Positions 7,607 to 16,201 of a DNA stretch of 64,000 bases are shown here, one piece after another. The first letter of the stretch is position 1; each line of letters begins with the position of its first letter. The stretch spans positions 1,892,500 to 1,956,499 of the forward strand of contig CP121690.1 of NCBI GenBank assembly GCA_038396605.1, in the 5' to 3' direction. This DNA comes from Eubacteriales bacterium mix99 (GTDB taxonomy: Bacteria; Bacillota; Clostridia; Caldicoprobacterales; DTU083). The notes under the pieces were generated by a model that saw only the letters and a list, made by a program, of their open reading frames with translations, was not told where the DNA came from and did no database searches. Both the position numbers and the translations under genes were made by a program.

Positions 7607-9388
7607 TTACTGCGGAAGATGAGGGATCAGAATGGTTACGGAGGTTCCTTCCTCCGGCGTGGAATCGAAAGTGATCCGGGCCTGATTATCATAGTAAAGC
7701 TTCAGACGGTTGATCACATTTTTAAGTCCGTAACCTCCTGTATCCTGTCCTTCATTCGGGATCTCATCATAGGTCATCAGCCGATAAATGGTAGTCTGAT
7801 TCATACCGATTCCGTTGTCCCGGATGGTAATCCGTATCATGCCTTCGACCGGCTGGACCGAGAGGAAGATGATTCCCTTTTCTTTATCGGAATTGGCGAT
7901 CCCGTGCAGAATGCTGTTTTCAACAATCGGCTGGAGCAGAAGCTTCATGATCCGATAGTCTTCCAGTTCCGGATCCACTTCCGTTTTCAGCTCGATATCC
8001 TTTAAGAAGCGGAGATTCTGGAGCTCAACATAGAGACGAACATGCTCCACTTCATTGGCAATGGAAATGTAATCACTGCCATTGCTCAGACTGATTCGGT
8101 AGAACCGGGATAATTTGATGACAATATCACATACTTCTTCCATATCATTGCGTTTTGCCGTCCAGGAGATGAGATCCAGGGTATTGTACAGGAAATGGGG
8201 ATTGATTTGCGCCTGCAGGACTTTCAGCTCCATGGTATTCAGATTCTTACCCAGTTGGTATTGTTTCTTCATGAGGGAGTTCACCTTTTTTACCATATAA
8301 TTGAAGCTTGTTTGAAGCTCCCCGATTTCATCCGCACTGTCCACAATGCAGTTTACATTGAAATTTCCGCTTTCCACTCCCCGAATCTGTTTTGCCAGAA
8401 GGTTGATTCGTTTTGCGTTCTGTCGTCCATAGAAACAGGACAGACAGTAGACAATGACTCCGGCAATCAGGACCAGCAGGATGAACTGTTTTCTCAGGCC
8501 GGACTGCACGCTTAGCAGATCTTCCATGGAGGATATGGTGATCAGCATCCAGTTATTCCAAAGAGTCGTTCTGCCGATCACATAATCATTGTCCGTTGTA
8601 ATATAGGACGGATCCAGGTTGTGGATCATCTTTTCAGGTATTTCATGGGGAAACAGTTTCTTGTTTGCCGTATAGGAAATCAGGGGGGCATATGCCTGAT
8701 TGGTAATCAGGATTTTTCCTTTTTTGCTGTAATCGGCAGTCTGCATCAGATCCAGAATATCGCCTTCCAGCATGTCCACGCTTATGATGCCGATGAATTC
8801 ATCAAAATTTTTGGGATTCCGTATGGGTACAATGGCGGAAATGAGTCTTTGCTTATCGCTGAGAATGTAGGTGTAATCATAGGGATTCGTAAAATAGATA
8901 ACGGAATAGGATTCCCTCAGGGGTTTTGCCCAGCTTTCTTCCTGGATCTGATCCAGGTTGTAGGTCAGGTCGTTTCGGTCACTGTACAGGAAACCGTTCC
9001 TGACATAGATCCGTATTTTGTAGACGGCATCGGAGTTCCGGAAACGGGCTGCAATAATGTCAAGGTCATTTAAATCCTCGATCTGCTCTGCAATCGGAAC
9101 GGAGTCCGGATCCTTTGCCAGGATCTCCGTGACATTTTTGTTTCTGGACAGGTTCAGGGCGGCATTGGCAATTTCCGTAATCCTCGAGTTTATGGAAGTC
9201 TCTGTCTGACGGAGATACAATTCAGAAAGGGAAATAGACTGGCGTTTGACCATCTGAATATTCTGATAATAGGAATACGTAGTCAACACGATAACCGGCA
9301 GCATAACGATGGCAAACATGGACAGAATCAGTTTGTTTTGGTAAGAGCTGTCCAGATAAGCCCGCTTTATGGAATCCAGCCATTTCAT
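7607..9388 (-). CDS. YesM-type sensor histidine kinase
   Basis: Membrane sensor of 593 residues. A first membrane segment (about 19-40) is followed by an extracellular sensing domain of some 250 residues, a second membrane segment (about 293-312), a HAMP linker, a His-kinase domain with NPHFLYNTLD holding the phospho-accepting His, and a C-terminal ATPase with VENSILHG and DNGIGM boxes. This is the layout of the YesM/LytS-like kinases that sense carbohydrates, often through a binding protein. It lies downstream of its response regulator (125-nt gap) and its ATG is preceded by AAGGAG. It is convergent with operon 1 and probably controls both importers. Confidence 0.9.
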   Translation of the reverse strand: MKWLDSIKRAYLDSSYQNKLILSMFAIVMLPVIVLTTYSYYQNIQMVKRQSISLSELYLRQTETSINSRITEIANAALNLSRNKNVTEILAKDPDSVPIAEQIEDLNDLDIIAARFRNSDAVYKIRIYVRNGFLYSDRNDLTYNLDQIQEESWAKPLRESYSVIYFTNPYDYTYILSDKQRLISAIVPIRNPKNFDEFIGIISVDMLEGDILDLMQTADYSKKGKILITNQAYAPLISYTANKKLFPHEIPEKMIHNLDPSYITTDNDYVIGRTTLWNNWMLITISSMEDLLSVQSGLRKQFILLVLIAGVIVYCLSCFYGRQNAKRINLLAKQIRGVESGNFNVNCIVDSADEIGELQTSFNYMVKKVNSLMKKQYQLGKNLNTMELKVLQAQINPHFLYNTLDLISWTAKRNDMEEVCDIVIKLSRFYRISLSNGSDYISIANEVEHVRLYVELQNLRFLKDIELKTEVDPELEDYRIMKLLLQPIVENSILHGIANSDKEKGIIFLSVQPVEGMIRITIRDNGIGMNQTTIYRLMTYDEIPNEGQDTGGYGLKNVINRLKLYYDNQARITFDSTPEEGTSVTILIPHLPQ

Positions 9389-9513
9389 ACTGGTCGCTTC
9401 ACTCCTTCTTTTGGGTTTGGCTCCCCGTATCTTGCAGAGCTCCGTGTCAGGTGTCAGTCAAAGCCATTGTGCCGTTTCAGCACCCTCTTATCAGTAGGCC
9501 CACGTATCAGTAG

Positions 9514-11025
9514 TCAGAGCCTTTTATTGCGGAAGGTACTCGGTGTGACGCCAAAATATTTTGTAAATGTCCGCGTAAAGTAGTTCTGATTGCTGTACCC
9601 CATCTTATCAGAAATCTCCTTGATTTTCATGTTGGTTTGCGTAATCAGCTTTTTGGATTTGTTCATCTTGACTTCCAGAATAAACTGATTGATGGTTCTG
9701 CCGGTCTTGGTTTTATAAAGGTGGCAGAGGTAGGTGGGGGTGATAAACACGTGATCAGCAATCTTTTGAATGCTCAGATCGTTATCGTAGTTTTCCAGAA
9801 TATACTTTTCCGTATCGAAGATAATCCGGCCTTTGTTGTCCAGGTTGTTGATCTCGGATAAAATCTGTTTCAGGAGGCGCATCAGATATTTTTGAATATC
9901 CGTAATCTCCAAAGCGTAGCTAATGGTCTCGGTGACAAAGGACCGCTGCATCCCTTCCTGTCCTTTCAGCTTTTGGTTCAGCCGGAAGGAAATGCTGGCC
10001 AGCTCGTCTTTGATGGCTGGAATGTCTTCCGGACGACATTTCTCCATGTAGTCAATATAATCTTCCAGGAAGTCAATGGCCGTTGCCATATTGTTCACGT
10101 TGATCTGATGGAAGAATCGATTCTCCAGGTCCAGGGAAGGACGGAAAGGTGTCCTGCTCAGGTTTCTGTAAAAAATCTGTTTGCCATAGCCGGTTAAGAA
10201 AGAGGAATGCACCGCCATCCTGGCTTGCTGAAAGGAATCCTTCAGGGTGGCAGCGGATTCCACGGGATTGCTGATCCCCATTGCCATGTGCCGGGCGGCT
10301 CCCCCCGCCAGCCCGAAAAGCCGGTTTAGCTGATGAAAACTTTCCCTGCACTGCATAGGATCCGAAGAGAGGTTGGCATGCAGTATGAGACTGTTGTTCA
10401 GAGGAGAAGCAACATAATGCTTCCGGAAGGCTTCGGAAAGGATCTTTTGAAACTCCGGAAAATAGCGATTAAGCGTAATGGATTCATTTTCCAGTGAGCT
10501 GTCCAGATTCATGTTAAATTTCACGATCACGGTAATCAGGGTATCGTTCAGGGTGATAGGGAGCTTGTTTACATTCGTTTCCGGATGCCATCCCTCCTGG
10601 ATCAGGTTCAAAGCCAGATTATTGTCGGGGATATTCTGCGCTGTGATATGCATCCGGCAGGCTTTTTTTGCCTTTTCCACAGCCTGTATCAATTCCGATA
10701 ATTCCAGAGGCTTGTACAAATAGTCCACTACATTCAGCTTGATTGCCTTTTTCAGGTATTCCTTATCGGAATAACCGCTTATAAAGATTACCTTGATTCC
10801 GGGATAACGGGGCTGGATTTCGCTGATCAATGTAATGCCGTCCATTTTCGGCATACGGATATCGCACAGGATGATATCCGGCCGGATATCCTCGATGAGC
10901 GGATAAGCCTCTAAACCGTCGGAAGCCTCGCCGCAAATCATGACGTCAAGCCGTTCCCAGTTCACAGCAGTTTTAATTCCATATATGGTCGCAGGCTCAT
11001 CTTCTATCACCAGCATTTTGTACAT
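9514..11025 (-). CDS. YesN-type response regulator with AraC DNA-binding domain
   Basis: Cytoplasmic regulator of 503 residues. The N-terminal receiver domain has the acidic pocket (IEDE), the phospho-acceptor Asp55 in CDIRMPKMDG and Lys105 in YKPLE. A long middle region of about 260 residues links it to a C-terminal AraC-type double helix-turn-helix with MGYSNQNYFTRTFTKYFGVT. It pairs with the adjacent YesM-type kinase and should activate sugar-uptake promoters when phosphorylated. It is divergent from importer operon 2, and GGAGGT precedes the ATG. It is the only intact local transcription factor of the sugar locus, since the AraC fragment at 6781 is broken. Confidence 0.92.
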   Translation of the reverse strand: MYKMLVIEDEPATIYGIKTAVNWERLDVMICGEASDGLEAYPLIEDIRPDIILCDIRMPKMDGITLISEIQPRYPGIKVIFISGYSDKEYLKKAIKLNVVDYLYKPLELSELIQAVEKAKKACRMHITAQNIPDNNLALNLIQEGWHPETNVNKLPITLNDTLITVIVKFNMNLDSSLENESITLNRYFPEFQKILSEAFRKHYVASPLNNSLILHANLSSDPMQCRESFHQLNRLFGLAGGAARHMAMGISNPVESAATLKDSFQQARMAVHSSFLTGYGKQIFYRNLSRTPFRPSLDLENRFFHQINVNNMATAIDFLEDYIDYMEKCRPEDIPAIKDELASISFRLNQKLKGQEGMQRSFVTETISYALEITDIQKYLMRLLKQILSEINNLDNKGRIIFDTEKYILENYDNDLSIQKIADHVFITPTYLCHLYKTKTGRTINQFILEVKMNKSKKLITQTNMKIKEISDKMGYSNQNYFTRTFTKYFGVTPSTFRNKRL

Positions 11026-11143
11026 ATATCAACCGACCTCCATGAACACAAACCCAAACAATCCCCAGCCATCCCGAAAAAGTAAGGGCCTTTTTTGTTG
11101 TGCATAAGAAAACTTGTCGAAACGGCATAAATTCACCATAGTT

Positions 11144-11172
11144 ATTATAATATAAGCCACATTTTTTATCAA
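11144..11172 (-). promoter_or_regulatory. Sigma-A promoter of the yesN-yesM operon
   Basis: Read on the minus strand: TTGATA (167-172 of the 11 kb block, i.e. 11167-11172), 17-nt spacer, TATAAT (11144-11149). The leader to the ATG at 11025 is about 115 nt. Confidence 0.7.
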
Positions 11173-11279
11173 CTTGACCGAAGGCCTGAAAAAGCAGGAT
11201 AGTGTAAATAATCAAAAGAAAGCATCAATGTACTGCCCGGCTTATCTTCATTCTTTAAATTTTATGCTAACTTTTAGCG

Positions 11280-11301
11280 GTTAAATATATATATGTTTAA
11301 C
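11280..11301 (+). promoter_or_regulatory. Inverted repeat upstream of importer operon 2
   Basis: GTTAAA (11280-11285) and TTTAAC (11296-11301) flank an AT spacer, about 70-90 nt ahead of the permease start and in the 344-nt divergent region with yesN. It could be an operator for the YesN-type regulator. The plus-strand promoter itself is not clear to me; AT-rich candidates lie at 11310-11335. Confidence 0.4.
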
Positions 11302-11369
11302 AATATGTTAGATAAAATAGTTATATTGGAAGTGGCTCCTGAAATCAAATATGGAACAGAGGGGAAAGA

Positions 11370-12353
11370 ATGAGCAGAGAAACGAAAATGATGAAAAATG
11401 TATCGGCTGTGGGAAGGCCACGGCTCGAAAAAAAGGAATTCTTCGGAAGATATTTTCTTAAGAATTATGACATGTATCTTTTGATGGTCCCGGCATTGGT
11501 GTTTGTAATACTGTTTCATATCATACCCATGTATGGGATTACTCTTGCATTCAAGGACTATAATCTTTTTGCAGCGGACACCCCCTGGAAGTCCATCGGT
11601 GCCAGTCCGTGGGTGGGATTCAAGTATTTTATCAATGTATTTGCCCGTTCGGATTTCAAACGGGCACTGACCAATACACTGCTCATCAGCTTCTACAAGA
11701 TCATCTTTATCTTTCCGATCCCCATTTTGTTTGCGATTTTCCTGAATGAGGTCCGAAGTGTGAAGTTTCAGAAAGGACTGCAGTTGGTTGTCTATCTGCC
11801 GCATTTTCTTTCCTGGGCGGTTGTTGCCGGCCTGTTCGTTACCTTGCTGAGTTCTACGGGGCCTGTCAATAAGATGTTGGTGGATCTGGGATTTGAGAAA
11901 GTGAAGTTTATGATGGACAACAGCGTTTTCCGAAAGGTTCTGATTTTTTCCGATGGGTGGAAGGAAATCGGATGGAGTTCGATTATCTACTTCGCCGCCA
12001 TAGCCGGACTGGATCAGGAATGCTATGAGGCCGCTGTGGTGGACGGTGCCTCCCGTTTCCAGCAGATATGGTATATTACACTGCCGGGACTGCTTCCCAC
12101 TGTGGTCATGATGCTGATCATGCGGATGGGAAGTATTATGGATGCCGGGTTTGGACAGATTTTTGCCATGTATAACCCGACGGTTTATGATTCGGCAGAT
12201 ATCATTGGAACTTATGTATATCGGATGGGCCTTGGCAAGATGGATTTCAGCACCGGCACGGCGGTTGGGCTGTTCAACTCCGTCATTGGACTGATCCTGG
12301 TCCTGTCTTCCAATCGATTTGCCAAAAAGGCCACCGGGAAAAGTATCTGGTAG
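11370..12353 (+). CDS. LplB-type carbohydrate ABC importer permease (second system)
   Basis: A 327-residue inner-membrane permease with about six membrane segments, a basic cytoplasmic N-terminus and the EAA loop YEAAVVDGASRFQQIWYITL (about residue 220). It is clearly paralogous to the permease at 676-1638, sharing the pattern MYGxxxAFKDY near the N-terminus. AGAGGGGAAAG precedes the ATG. It begins operon 2, divergent from yesN-yesM, and its partner permease starts 29 nt downstream. It would import a sugar chain bound by the lipoprotein at 14455-16023. Confidence 0.9.
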   Translation: MSRETKMMKNVSAVGRPRLEKKEFFGRYFLKNYDMYLLMVPALVFVILFHIIPMYGITLAFKDYNLFAADTPWKSIGASPWVGFKYFINVFARSDFKRALTNTLLISFYKIIFIFPIPILFAIFLNEVRSVKFQKGLQLVVYLPHFLSWAVVAGLFVTLLSSTGPVNKMLVDLGFEKVKFMMDNSVFRKVLIFSDGWKEIGWSSIIYFAAIAGLDQECYEAAVVDGASRFQQIWYITLPGLLPTVVMMLIMRMGSIMDAGFGQIFAMYNPTVYDSADIIGTYVYRMGLGKMDFSTGTAVGLFNSVIGLILVLSSNRFAKKATGKSIW

Positions 12354-12382
12354 CGGACACCATCATAGAAAGGAATTGCTGC

Positions 12383-13270
12383 ATGAAAGAGAAAAAGAAA
12401 AGGAAAGTTACGGCATTTGATGTGATCAATATCACGGTCATGTGTCTGTTTGGAGTGGTAACCCTGCTTCCTGTGCTGCAGGTGGTGGCCAAGGCCTTCA
12501 GCTCGGAGGGACCGGTGATTGCAGGTCTGGTATCCTTCTGGCCCATTGATCCGCAGATTGATACGGTGCTCTATGTTTTAAAGAAGCCGGAGTTCGGCAG
12601 CTCCTTCCGGGTTTCGGTCATCGTTACCATACTGGGCACTTTGATTGCCATGCTGCTGACGGTTTCTGTGGCGTACCCGCTCTCCAAGCCAAAGCTGAGG
12701 GGACGGAAGTTCTTTTTGTACATCTTTGTGTTTGTGATGCTGTTCAATGCCGGCATGGTTCCCAATTATCTGATGTACCGGTCCCTGAAACTGACCAATA
12801 CCATATGGGCCCTGGTGTTTTCCGGTGCCTTTTCGGTGTTCAATATGTTCATCGTAAAGAATTACTTTGAATCCCTGCCGGAGACCATAGAGGAAGCGGC
12901 AAAGATAGACGGGGCATCCAATATGTGTACCTTGATCCGGATTGTGCTTCCCATGTCGCTGCCGGTATTGGCAACAGTGACCCTGTTTTATGGGGTGGGT
13001 TTCTGGAACAATTACATGTCCGGGGTTCTGTATATCACGGATGCTTCGCTGAAGCCCCTGCAGCAGTATCTGTATGACCTGATTACCGAGGCGATGAACA
13101 CCATTGATGAAACCGGGAACATTGCGGACATTGACTCTGCCATGAATCTGACGGGAGAGAGTGTCCGTTCCGCTACCATTGTGGTATCCACGCTGCCCAT
13201 CCTGATCCTTTATCCCTTCCTGCAGAAGTATTTTGTGAAGGGCATGACTATAGGATCCGTAAAAGGATAA
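12383..13270 (+). CDS. YtcP/LplC-type carbohydrate ABC importer permease (second system)
   Basis: Second channel subunit of importer 2, 295 residues, about six membrane segments, EAA loop EEAAKIDGASNMCTLIRIVL. The ATG follows AAAGGAA. It ends 27 nt before the GH130-like gene, so the hydrolase is co-transcribed with the channel. No ATPase is encoded nearby, as in importer 1. Confidence 0.9.
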   Translation: MKEKKKRKVTAFDVINITVMCLFGVVTLLPVLQVVAKAFSSEGPVIAGLVSFWPIDPQIDTVLYVLKKPEFGSSFRVSVIVTILGTLIAMLLTVSVAYPLSKPKLRGRKFFLYIFVFVMLFNAGMVPNYLMYRSLKLTNTIWALVFSGAFSVFNMFIVKNYFESLPETIEEAAKIDGASNMCTLIRIVLPMSLPVLATVTLFYGVGFWNNYMSGVLYITDASLKPLQQYLYDLITEAMNTIDETGNIADIDSAMNLTGESVRSATIVVSTLPILILYPFLQKYFVKGMTIGSVKG

Positions 13271-13297
13271 CAAAATTTAGGAGAGGAAGACTTATTT

Positions 13298-14305
13298 ATG
13301 CCACAAATGATGCCGGAATATAAAACAAGCCCGGTTATTCAGCGGTACAACGATGGTGCTCCGGTACTTTCCGCCAAAGATATCCCCTATCAGGCTGACT
13401 GTGTCTTCAATGCAGGTGTCGCCAAATACGAGGGGAAATATGTCATGGTTTTCCGAAACGATTATGGTTCTATACCCGGACGTGGTTTTCGCGGGTGCAA
13501 TCTTGGCATTGCATTCAGTGAAGACGGAAAGAAGTGGTCTGTGAGGAAAAAGCCTTTTCTGACTGCCGGGGATATGGGAGATCCGGAGATTACAAGAGTG
13601 TATGATCCCAGACTGACGATTCTCGACGGACGGGCGTATCTGTGTTTTGCAGTGGATACCAAACATGGCTTACGGGGCGGGATCGCTGTAACAGAGGACT
13701 TTGAAAAAATCGAAGTGCTTTCCATGACAGTCCCGGATAATCGCAACATGGTGCTGTTCCCGGAAAAGATCCATGACAGATATGTACGGCTGGAGCGGCC
13801 ATTTCCTGTTTACTCCCGGGGCGGTAAGGATCGGTTTGATATCTGGATGTCCTTTTCGCCGGACCTGCGCTATTGGGGGGATTCCAAACTGGTCCTGACC
13901 GTGGAAGATGTACCGTTTGCCAATGACAAAACAGGACCCGGGGCGCCGCCGGTCAAAACAAAATATGGTTGGCTCACATTGTTTCATGCAGTCCAGCGTG
14001 ACGATAGCCGGGGCAAAAATGGCTGGGACGATAAGTGGACCAAATGCTATTGCGCCGGCATTATGCTGTTGGATCCGGAAGATCCTGAAAAGGTGATTGG
14101 TTTGTCCAAATTCCCCCTGATCGCACCGGAAACCGAGTGGGAAACGGAGAAGGGGTTCCGTACCAACGTGATTTTTCCGGGTGGAATGATTGTGGAAGAC
14201 GACGGCGAGGTAAAAATTTACTATGGAGCTTCGGATACCGTGGAGTGTCTGGCAACAGCCGGCTTGGAAGATCTGATCGCACTTTGCAAACCGCCCTGCA
14301 GCTGA
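13298..14305 (+). CDS. GH130-family glycoside phosphorylase/hydrolase
   Basis: Five-bladed beta-propeller enzyme of 335 residues in the family of beta-1,4-mannosyl-glucose phosphorylases and mannooligosaccharide phosphorylases. Marks visible are DCVFNAGVAKYEGKYVMVFR near the N-terminus, RVYDPRLT, the central KTGPGAPP and the C-terminal FPGGMIVEDDGEVKIYYGASD. No signal peptide is present, so it acts on imported sugar, releasing a sugar phosphate if it is a phosphorylase. It lies between the permeases and the binding protein of importer 2, with GGAGAGGAAG before its ATG. GH130 also contains hydrolases, so phosphorolysis is likely but not certain. Confidence 0.85.
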   Translation: MPQMMPEYKTSPVIQRYNDGAPVLSAKDIPYQADCVFNAGVAKYEGKYVMVFRNDYGSIPGRGFRGCNLGIAFSEDGKKWSVRKKPFLTAGDMGDPEITRVYDPRLTILDGRAYLCFAVDTKHGLRGGIAVTEDFEKIEVLSMTVPDNRNMVLFPEKIHDRYVRLERPFPVYSRGGKDRFDIWMSFSPDLRYWGDSKLVLTVEDVPFANDKTGPGAPPVKTKYGWLTLFHAVQRDDSRGKNGWDDKWTKCYCAGIMLLDPEDPEKVIGLSKFPLIAPETEWETEKGFRTNVIFPGGMIVEDDGEVKIYYGASDTVECLATAGLEDLIALCKPPCS

Positions 14306-14412
14306 AAAAAAGGGCCAAAGTGACAGGTCATTGTACAGACTCTAAGGGGATGGAAAACTTCAGCAATGTTATTGAATTGAAGGTTGTGATAAGTGATTCT
14401 CACAGTGTTTGA
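14306..14412 (+). pseudogene. Remnant of an Ig-like or cadherin-like protein tail
   Basis: A reading frame directly after the GH130 stop, shifted relative to it, encodes AKVTGHCTDSKGMENFSNVI then ELKVVISD and stops at 14412. The pattern resembles the last strands of an Ig-like repeat in secreted enzymes. It has no start site and occupies the gap before the binding-protein gene. Chance similarity is possible. Confidence 0.3.
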
Positions 14413-14454
14413 TTTGATATAAATAAAACTTATAGAATAGCGAGGACTTTATTT

Positions 14455-16023
14455 ATGAAAAAATTGTTAAGCGTTTTTGTATCGGCAGCTCTTATGTTTT
14501 CCATGGCTGCATGCGGGGGCGCCAACAAGGACGGGAAGGGCAACAATGAAAATCCCGCTGCATCGAAACAGCCGGCAAAATCAGAAGATTCTGTCCTGTC
14601 CGGTGAAAAGCCGGAACTGAAAATCCTGACGGCTTATCAGCCATATAACTTTAATGAGCAGCCAGGAACCAAGCTTGAGGAAGAGATGACCGGCTATCAG
14701 GTGAAATGGTTTGGTTTGCCGCAGGAAAATGCGGATGAAAAGCTGTTCCTTGAGATTTCAGGAGGGGAATCCTATGATCTTCTTTTAAGGATCGGTGCCA
14801 GCGAAGCAAGTCAGTTGTTTGAAAAGAATGCCGTGCAGGATTTGAAGCCGCTGCTGGATAAGTATGGGGAAAATATTCTTGCAGGCGTTTCTAATATGGC
14901 AATTCAGTCCATGACAACTGAAGATGGGGTAGTCTATGCGATTCCATTGGAGGCATTTGATGGGCCGCAGCCGGGCGGGGATCCCTATGGTATTTTAAAA
15001 GGCGGGATTGGTTTCAACGCAAAATATCTGGAGGAATTGGGAAAGGATGTACCCACCAATCTGGATGAATTATATGATGTTTTGAAGGCATATACGGATA
15101 AAACCGGCAAGCCGGCGTTTACAACAGCTGCCACAGGCTGGCTCCCTTACATTATGTCCGGATTTGGGATGGGCGAAGCAGGCTGGTATGAGGTGGACGG
15201 CGAATATCTGCCCCGGATCAAGGTTTCTGCAACAGTGGACTATCTTGGCTTTATGCAGAAGCTGTACAAGGAAGGTTTGCTGGACAATGACATGCCAATC
15301 AATACCGGCGATACAGCGAAGGAAAAATTCACCAACGGAACCACATTGGCTTATCCGGTAAAGTTTTTTGATATTGATGGAATCTACGATGCGTTTCAAG
15401 CGACAGGCAGTGATACCAAAGTTAAGATTGCCACTCCTGTGGCGAAAGATGCCGATGCCAAACCGCCCATTTTCGTAAATCAAGGTATCAAAGGAGCGGT
15501 CTGCGTTCCGAAAACCGCGAAAAACCCGGAGCATGCCATCAACTGGTTCAATATTATATCCGACAAGGAGAACTTCAGGAAGATCTATATCGGAGAAGAA
15601 GGGGAATCCTATGAGATAAAGGATGACAAGTATTATCCCATATTTCCTGCATTCGATGACTTCACCAATTCGGATAAACTTGTTGGTGTAGTTCCAACCG
15701 ATGATGTGTTTAAAATGTGGCAGGCCAGGGCAAGGAAAACTGATGCGGCTGCGGAACTCTATGATAATATCAACTCCAGAGTGGGGGATTATGATGTCCG
15801 GAACTATTATGAGTCCTATGCATCCTCTCTGCCGGAAGTGAGGGATAACTCCACAGCCCTGAACACCATGACAGATGACAAGATGATTCAGGCCATTGCC
15901 AATGGGGAAGATCCACAAAAGGCCATTGATAAAATCATTGCGGAATGGGATAAGACCGGCGGAAAGGAATATGAAGCCGCTATGCAGAAATGGCACGAAG
16001 AGAACAGGGATACGATGAAATAA
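14455..16023 (+). CDS. Extracellular solute-binding lipoprotein of importer 2
   Basis: A 522-residue lipoprotein with a typical signal peptide (MKKLLSVFVSAALMF) ending at the lipobox SMAAC, lipid anchor Cys20, then a Gly/Asn/Lys-rich linker and a large periplasmic-binding-protein-like domain. It should present a sugar to the permeases at 11370-13270. The ATG is preceded by GCGAGGA. A 150-nt gap after the GH130-like gene contains a short gene remnant. A hairpin terminator follows at 16104-16158, separating this gene from the oxidoreductase. Confidence 0.88.
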   Translation: MKKLLSVFVSAALMFSMAACGGANKDGKGNNENPAASKQPAKSEDSVLSGEKPELKILTAYQPYNFNEQPGTKLEEEMTGYQVKWFGLPQENADEKLFLEISGGESYDLLLRIGASEASQLFEKNAVQDLKPLLDKYGENILAGVSNMAIQSMTTEDGVVYAIPLEAFDGPQPGGDPYGILKGGIGFNAKYLEELGKDVPTNLDELYDVLKAYTDKTGKPAFTTAATGWLPYIMSGFGMGEAGWYEVDGEYLPRIKVSATVDYLGFMQKLYKEGLLDNDMPINTGDTAKEKFTNGTTLAYPVKFFDIDGIYDAFQATGSDTKVKIATPVAKDADAKPPIFVNQGIKGAVCVPKTAKNPEHAINWFNIISDKENFRKIYIGEEGESYEIKDDKYYPIFPAFDDFTNSDKLVGVVPTDDVFKMWQARARKTDAAAELYDNINSRVGDYDVRNYYESYASSLPEVRDNSTALNTMTDDKMIQAIANGEDPQKAIDKIIAEWDKTGGKEYEAAMQKWHEENRDTMK

Positions 16024-16103
16024 GAAGTACCTCGGGTTACAAATGAAAGCCCACCTCTTAAGATGTGGGTTGGAGCGAGCAGATAAGTTTATTTGGGAAA
16101 GGC

Positions 16104-16158
16104 AAAGCCTGATAGCCGTGAAAACAAATTTCCGGGTTTTCAGGCTTTTGTCTTTTTT
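16104..16158 (+). terminator. Rho-independent terminator after importer operon 2
   Basis: AAAGCCTGA pairs with TCAGGCTTT, with inner GAAAAC/GTTTTC pairing, and is followed by a T-rich tract. A smaller stem, CCCAC/GTGGG, lies at about 16049-16068. Confidence 0.75.
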
Positions 16159-16201
16159 GCTTTGCATAGAATAATTACACTTCAGAGGAGGCCTGAACGA
16201 T

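Noticed and set aside
9389-9513. Repeated ATCAGTAG and GTCAG units between yesN and yesM
   Set aside because: Only two or three imperfect 8-mers in a 125-nt gap; not enough for a repeat element or operator.
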